Assembly (NCBI GenBank): GCA_946406305.1 | Contig: CAMJKC010000052.1 | Coordinates: 1 to 10,032, forward strand | Direction: 5' to 3' | Length of the DNA stretch: 10,032 nucleotides | DNA from: an uncultured Lachnospiraceae bacterium | Lineage (GTDB): Bacteria; Bacillota; Clostridia; Lachnospirales; Lachnospiraceae | Part shown: piece by piece, positions 7,214-10,032 of the stretch | Layout: every line of letters starts with the position of its first letter | How positions within the stretch are numbered: position 1 is the stretch's first letter | Program-made: the position numbers and the translations under genes | The notes under the pieces: generated by a model | Seen by the model: the letters and a program-made list of their open reading frames with translations, nothing else | The model's database searches: none | What the model was told of the DNA's origin: nothing

Positions 7214-8599
7214 TTAATACAATGAGTTAAATAATTTTTTTATTACACTAAATGCATATATTGGTGTAGATAAGATTGGAATGTTTATCTCTCTTAATTT
7301 TTCTTGATATTCGTAATTTCTGGTGCACGAAAATATAGGTATAAGGCAAATTGGTTTTATCATTTTATTTTCATCATAAATATCTTTTAATGCACTATAT
7401 AAATGATATATGCACTCATCATCAATTTTTAGAAGCAATGTATATCCTATTACTATAATGCCTATACTATCATCTTTTAATATCATCTCTAATACTTTTT
7501 TAAAATGAAGTGTATCGTATGCCATAGTGATAGTCATATCTAATGGATTATTTACACTTGCATATTCTGGCATTTGACTTTTTAAATAATTTGTTATTTC
7601 TTCACTAAATTGTTCATATCTTATATTATATTTCTTTCCTACATCACTCATTAAACATGCCACACCGCCAGACATATTCATTGAGCATACATTATCGTTT
7701 TTTGGTAGATATTTAATTGTAGATAGTAAATTTGTAGCACATAATAATTCCTCAAAATCGTCAACTATTATCGCACCATACTTTTCACATAACGAGATAA
7801 ACTTATTTAACCCATCTTCAGAATCTATATTAGTTGTGTGTCTTTTTGATATTGATATTGATTCTTTAGATTTACCAGATTTTAGTAGAACGACAAATTT
7901 ATTTTTATTTTTCGCAGCATTCAAAAAATTCTCAAATTTTGTATAATCATTTATTGCTTCAACATATCCTGAAATAACTTTTGTATTTTCATCTTCTACC
8001 AAATATAAAAACAAATCTTCCATTGATACAACACTTCCATTTCCACAAGATATGTCATAAGACATCTTTATTCTATTATCATCCATCATTGATAAACAGA
8101 ACTGCCCACTGTGAGATACAAAAGCTATATTTCCTTTTCTCTCCCTTTTCTCTGTTAGGAATCCAAAAGCTTCAATGTTATTTACAAAATTTACAAAACC
8201 TGCACAATTAGGTCCAAGAAGTGCTATATCTAACTCTTTTGCCTTTTCTACAAGTTTGTCTTCAAAAATTTTATCTTCACATTTCCCTGTTTCAGAAAAT
8301 CCACTCGCATATATGACTGCAGATTTTAGATTACATTTTTTCCCTTCTTCTAAAATTGGTATAACTGTATTTTTATTAGAACAAATAATTGCCAAATCTA
8401 TATCAAGCCCTATGTCAACAATACTTTTATAACATTTCTTATCAAGTATTTTGTCTTTTTTTGGATTTACAAAATAGACATTCTTAACATCTTGCCCTAA
8501 ACTTATCATATTTTGATATAGGCTCTTTCCATATCCTTTTTCTTCACTCATTCCTACTATGGCAATATTATTTGGTTTTAATAATTTACTTAAATCCAT
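7214..8599 (-). CDS. NDP-forming acyl-CoA synthetase alpha-subunit-like protein
   Basis: Related to the alpha chain of ADP-forming acetyl-CoA synthetase and, more distantly, succinyl-CoA synthetase alpha. The CoA-binding Rossmann domain spans about 1-135 (NNIAIVGMSEEKGYGK near the start, LGPNCAGFVN at 128-137). The first ligase domain spans about 155-295 (KGNIAFVSHSG, GNGSVVSMEDLFLYL). The third spans about 300-460 (MSGG at 309-312, NPLDMT at 351-356). The probable catalytic pair is kept: His254 (phosphohistidine) and Glu214 in GYVEA. The loop after the histidine reads HTTNIDSED instead of the usual HTGALAGSD, so the phosphate-binding glycine and alanine residues are changed. Length (461) equals a separate alpha subunit. 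No ATP-grasp beta subunit is in the window, so an active enzyme would need a partner encoded elsewhere. It starts 3 bases after the upstream stop; AAGGA lies about 13 bases before the ATG, an unusually long gap. Substrate is unknown. Confidence 0.85.
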   Translation of the reverse strand: MDLSKLLKPNNIAIVGMSEEKGYGKSLYQNMISLGQDVKNVYFVNPKKDKILDKKCYKSIVDIGLDIDLAIICSNKNTVIPILEEGKKCNLKSAVIYASGFSETGKCEDKIFEDKLVEKAKELDIALLGPNCAGFVNFVNNIEAFGFLTEKRERKGNIAFVSHSGQFCLSMMDDNRIKMSYDISCGNGSVVSMEDLFLYLVEDENTKVISGYVEAINDYTKFENFLNAAKNKNKFVVLLKSGKSKESISISKRHTTNIDSEDGLNKFISLCEKYGAIIVDDFEELLCATNLLSTIKYLPKNDNVCSMNMSGGVACLMSDVGKKYNIRYEQFSEEITNYLKSQMPEYASVNNPLDMTITMAYDTLHFKKVLEMILKDDSIGIIVIGYTLLLKIDDECIYHLYSALKDIYDENKMIKPICLIPIFSCTRNYEYQEKLREINIPILSTPIYAFSVIKKLFNSLY

Positions 8600-8602
8600 T
8601 TA

Positions 8603-9490
8603 TTATATAACATCCTTTATATTTTTGAGGGCATTGATTACCACTTCCCTATCTTCACTATATGTAAGTCCAAACCACCTTTCGTGAGTTTTTAATACTT
8701 TTACCGTCCCTTCATTTCTTTTAATTATATCATCAATTATAATTGGAAGAAGAAATTCACTTTTTATATTATCGTTATTTTCTTTTAAAAATTCTATGAA
8801 TCTGTCCTCTAACTTATCCAAAAAACTTACAGGTAGTCCCCACATATTCATAGAGACCAAGCTATCTTTTTCTATTTCTAATTCCTTACCATTTTCATCT
8901 TGACCTTTTATTATATTTCCATATTTTTTTATTTCATAAGTTTCTTTTATACTTATCAAAAAATCTTCATCATCTTTTTTACATACACCTCTCGTAACGG
9001 TCCCAAAATCTGACAAAGTATTCTCAATCATAAAACCAGCCATCGCCATACTAATTTTTGAATTGTCATTATTATTTATCAAGAAATCATGTATTTTAAC
9101 AAAGCCTTCTTTCCCATAATAATCATCTGCATTTATAACTAAAAATGGACTATCAATGAGTTTTTTTGCACAAAGTATACAGTGCCCTGTTCCGTATGGT
9201 TTTACTCTGCCATCTTTTACCTTAAATCCTGAAGGAAGCATATCAAGCTCTTGATATGCATATTTACAATTTACTTTTTCTGATATGCGATTGCCAATTA
9301 TCTCTTTAAACTGTTTGTCTATATCTTTTCTTATGACAAATATAACTTCATCAAATCCAGCCTCTATAGCATATTTTATAGAGTAATCTATAATTATTTC
9401 TCCATTTGGCCCAACTTTTGCTAATTGTTTTATTCCTTCTCCAAATCTTTGGCCTAAACCTGCGGCCATTATCACTAATTGAGTTTTCAT
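8603..9490 (-). CDS. Nucleotidyltransferase family protein (sugar-phosphate type)
   Basis: A 295-residue GT-A-fold nucleotidyltransferase expected to join an NTP to a phosphorylated small molecule, releasing pyrophosphate, in the cytoplasm. The NTP-binding loop is MAAGLGQRFGEGIKQ at 8-22, with the conserved Arg15 and Lys21. It continues VGPNGEIIIDYSI at 26-38, YGTGHCILCAK at 99-109, and the metal-binding NADDYYG at 120-126. The C-terminal WFGLTYSEDRE segment (about 269-279) is typical of a widespread Clostridia family annotated only as nucleotidyltransferase. The substrate of that family is not established to my knowledge; its relatives act on sugar or choline phosphates. It is first in the four-gene operon. 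A strong GGGAGG lies about 5 bases before the ATG at 9490, and the promoter lies just upstream. No choline-kinase-like or glycosyltransferase partner is visible nearby. Confidence 0.88.
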   Translation of the reverse strand: MKTQLVIMAAGLGQRFGEGIKQLAKVGPNGEIIIDYSIKYAIEAGFDEVIFVIRKDIDKQFKEIIGNRISEKVNCKYAYQELDMLPSGFKVKDGRVKPYGTGHCILCAKKLIDSPFLVINADDYYGKEGFVKIHDFLINNNDNSKISMAMAGFMIENTLSDFGTVTRGVCKKDDEDFLISIKETYEIKKYGNIIKGQDENGKELEIEKDSLVSMNMWGLPVSFLDKLEDRFIEFLKENNDNIKSEFLLPIIIDDIIKRNEGTVKVLKTHERWFGLTYSEDREVVINALKNIKDVI

Positions 9491-9514
9491 ATTCCCTCCC
9501 TCACTAATCTTATA

Positions 9515-9543
9515 ATTATAACATTTTTTCTAATATTTGTTTA
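9515..9543 (-). promoter_or_regulatory. Extended -10 promoter of the four-gene operon
   Basis: On the minus strand a perfect TATAAT (9520-9515) is preceded by TG one base upstream, forming an extended -10. A partial -35, TAAACA (9543-9538, 4 of 6 matches), lies 17 bases upstream. Transcription would start near 9508, about 18 nt before the ATG at 9490. It lies just after the rpsR terminator, so the operon is probably transcribed independently of ssb-rpsR. Confidence 0.65.
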
Positions 9544-9552
9544 TATTTTTAT

Positions 9553-9580
9553 AAAAAAAGTCTCTATTTGAATAGAGACC
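9553..9580 (-). terminator. Intrinsic terminator after rpsR
   Basis: A perfect 8-bp stem (9560-9567 with 9572-9579, 4-base loop) is followed on the minus strand by seven Us (the A-run 9553-9559). It starts about 15 bases after the rpsR stop. On the plus strand the stem is followed by TTTTT as well, so it could work in both directions, although no plus-strand gene runs into it here. Confidence 0.9.
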
Positions 9581-9595
9581 TTTTTATAATAAATA

Positions 9596-9883
9596 TTATT
9601 CTATAGTGTATGGAAGTATCGCAACATGTCTAGCTCTCTTTATAGCAACCACCAATTCTCTTTGATGTTTTTGACAAGTCCCTGTCATTCTTCTTGGTAA
9701 TATTTTTCCTCTTTCAGAAATAAACTTCTTCAATGTCTTTTCATCTTTATAGCTAATAGGTGCAGCTCCTTTTGTACAAAATGCACAAGTTCGTTTTTTC
9801 CTCTTAGCTAAAAACTTTCTATCTTTTTTATCAAATTGATCTTTATCTTTTACTTGCTTACTTTCAAAACCTGTCTCAGGCAT
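9596..9883 (-). CDS. rpsR: 30S ribosomal protein S18
   Basis: Small-subunit protein that binds next to S6 on the 16S rRNA platform. The 95-residue product shows the S18 signature: KRTCAFC at 30-36, ISYKDEKTLKKFISERGKI at 43-61, RRMTGTCQKHQRELVVAIKRARH at about 64-86, and the final LPYTIE. Cys33, Cys36, Cys70 and His73 could form a zinc site, the C+ form found in part of the bacteria; binding itself is inferred. The N-terminus carries a short acidic/basic extension of about 20 residues before the core, a common lineage variation. The ATG at 9883 has a near-perfect AGGAGG about 5 bases upstream. The gap to the ssb stop is 21 bases, so the two are cotranscribed as in the usual rpsF-ssb-rpsR operon. 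A strong terminator follows. Confidence 0.98.
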   Translation of the reverse strand: MPETGFESKQVKDKDQFDKKDRKFLAKRKKRTCAFCTKGAAPISYKDEKTLKKFISERGKILPRRMTGTCQKHQRELVVAIKRARHVAILPYTIE

Positions 9884-9904
9884 ATTCCCCTCCTAAATTA
9901 AATA

Positions 9905-10032
9905 TTAATTAAAAGGTAATTCCTCATCATCTATACCTTCTGGTATATTCATAAATCCATCCATAACAGAATCATCTTGAGATTTATTAGAATTACCAGT
10001 CTGCTTGCTATCTGCAAACTCTTGTGTATCTA
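9905..10032 (-). CDS. ssb: Single-stranded DNA-binding protein, C-terminal tail only
   Basis: Only the last 41 codons and the TAA stop are in the window; the OB-fold domain lies beyond base 10032. The visible part is a Gln/Ser/Asn-rich linker followed by an acidic tip, GIDDEELPFN. This is the tail of SSB that recruits partner proteins in replication and repair. The position directly before rpsR fits the rpsF-ssb-rpsR operon. The chain ends in LPFN rather than the textbook LPF, so the terminal carboxylate is on Asn, not Phe. The TAA directly after the Asn codon is clear in the sequence. Identification relies on the tail and context, since no DNA-binding fold is visible. Confidence 0.9.
   Translation of the reverse strand, partial: DTQEFADSKQTGNSNKSQDDSVMDGFMNIPEGIDDEELPFN

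Noticed and set aside
5685..8432. Plus-strand open frames across the four-gene operon (5685-5870, 6600-6806, 7981-8211, 8175-8432)
   Set aside because: All are antisense to well-supported genes, lack ribosome binding sites and show no recognisable domain.
1..10032. CRISPR array, mobile element, phage or defence system
   Set aside because: I saw no direct repeats with spacers, no transposase or integrase motifs, no terminal inverted repeats and no nuclease or toxin genes. Composition is uniform across the window.

Overview
The window is AT-rich bacterial chromosome of a low-GC Gram-positive type, most likely an anaerobic Clostridia member near Lachnospiraceae. This is inferred from four things: strongly A/T-biased codon use, an ssb-rpsR core operon, a DUF5711-type membrane protein, and a TIGR01977-like cysteine desulfurase. 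It looks like ordinary chromosome. I see no transposase, phage gene, CRISPR array, tRNA or rRNA.

Layout from left to right. (1) Bases 1-2110, minus strand: leuS, leucyl-tRNA synthetase, with its 3' end cut by the window edge. (2) Bases 2111-2340: a 230-base divergent intergenic region. It carries a well-matched leuS promoter, a short leader hairpin, and a poorly defined start region for comM. (3) Bases 2341-4756, plus strand: comM (Mg-chelatase-like AAA+ helicase) overlapping dprA (RecA loader), a two-gene natural-transformation/recombination unit. (4) Bases 4817-9490, minus strand: a tightly packed four-gene operon. In transcription order it encodes a sugar-phosphate-type nucleotidyltransferase, an NDP-forming acyl-CoA synthetase alpha-subunit-like protein, a membrane-anchored DUF5711 protein, and a class-V aminotransferase/cysteine desulfurase. 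It has its own extended -10 promoter. (5) Bases 9553-10032, minus strand: the 3' end of ssb, then rpsR (S18) and an intrinsic terminator. This is the tail of the common rpsF-ssb-rpsR operon.

The housekeeping parts (leuS, ssb, rpsR) need little comment. ComM and DprA act together on incoming single-stranded DNA: DprA loads RecA and ComM extends branch migration. The four-gene operon is the least understood part. Its genes lie 1 to 8 bases apart and so are almost certainly cotranscribed, but their activities (nucleotidyl transfer, CoA-thioester/phosphohistidine chemistry, an extracytoplasmic sensor-like protein, sulfur mobilisation) do not form a pathway I recognise. I found no clear new system. 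The best leads are this operon, the apparently partnerless acyl-CoA synthetase alpha subunit, and the SSB tail with an extra residue after LPF.
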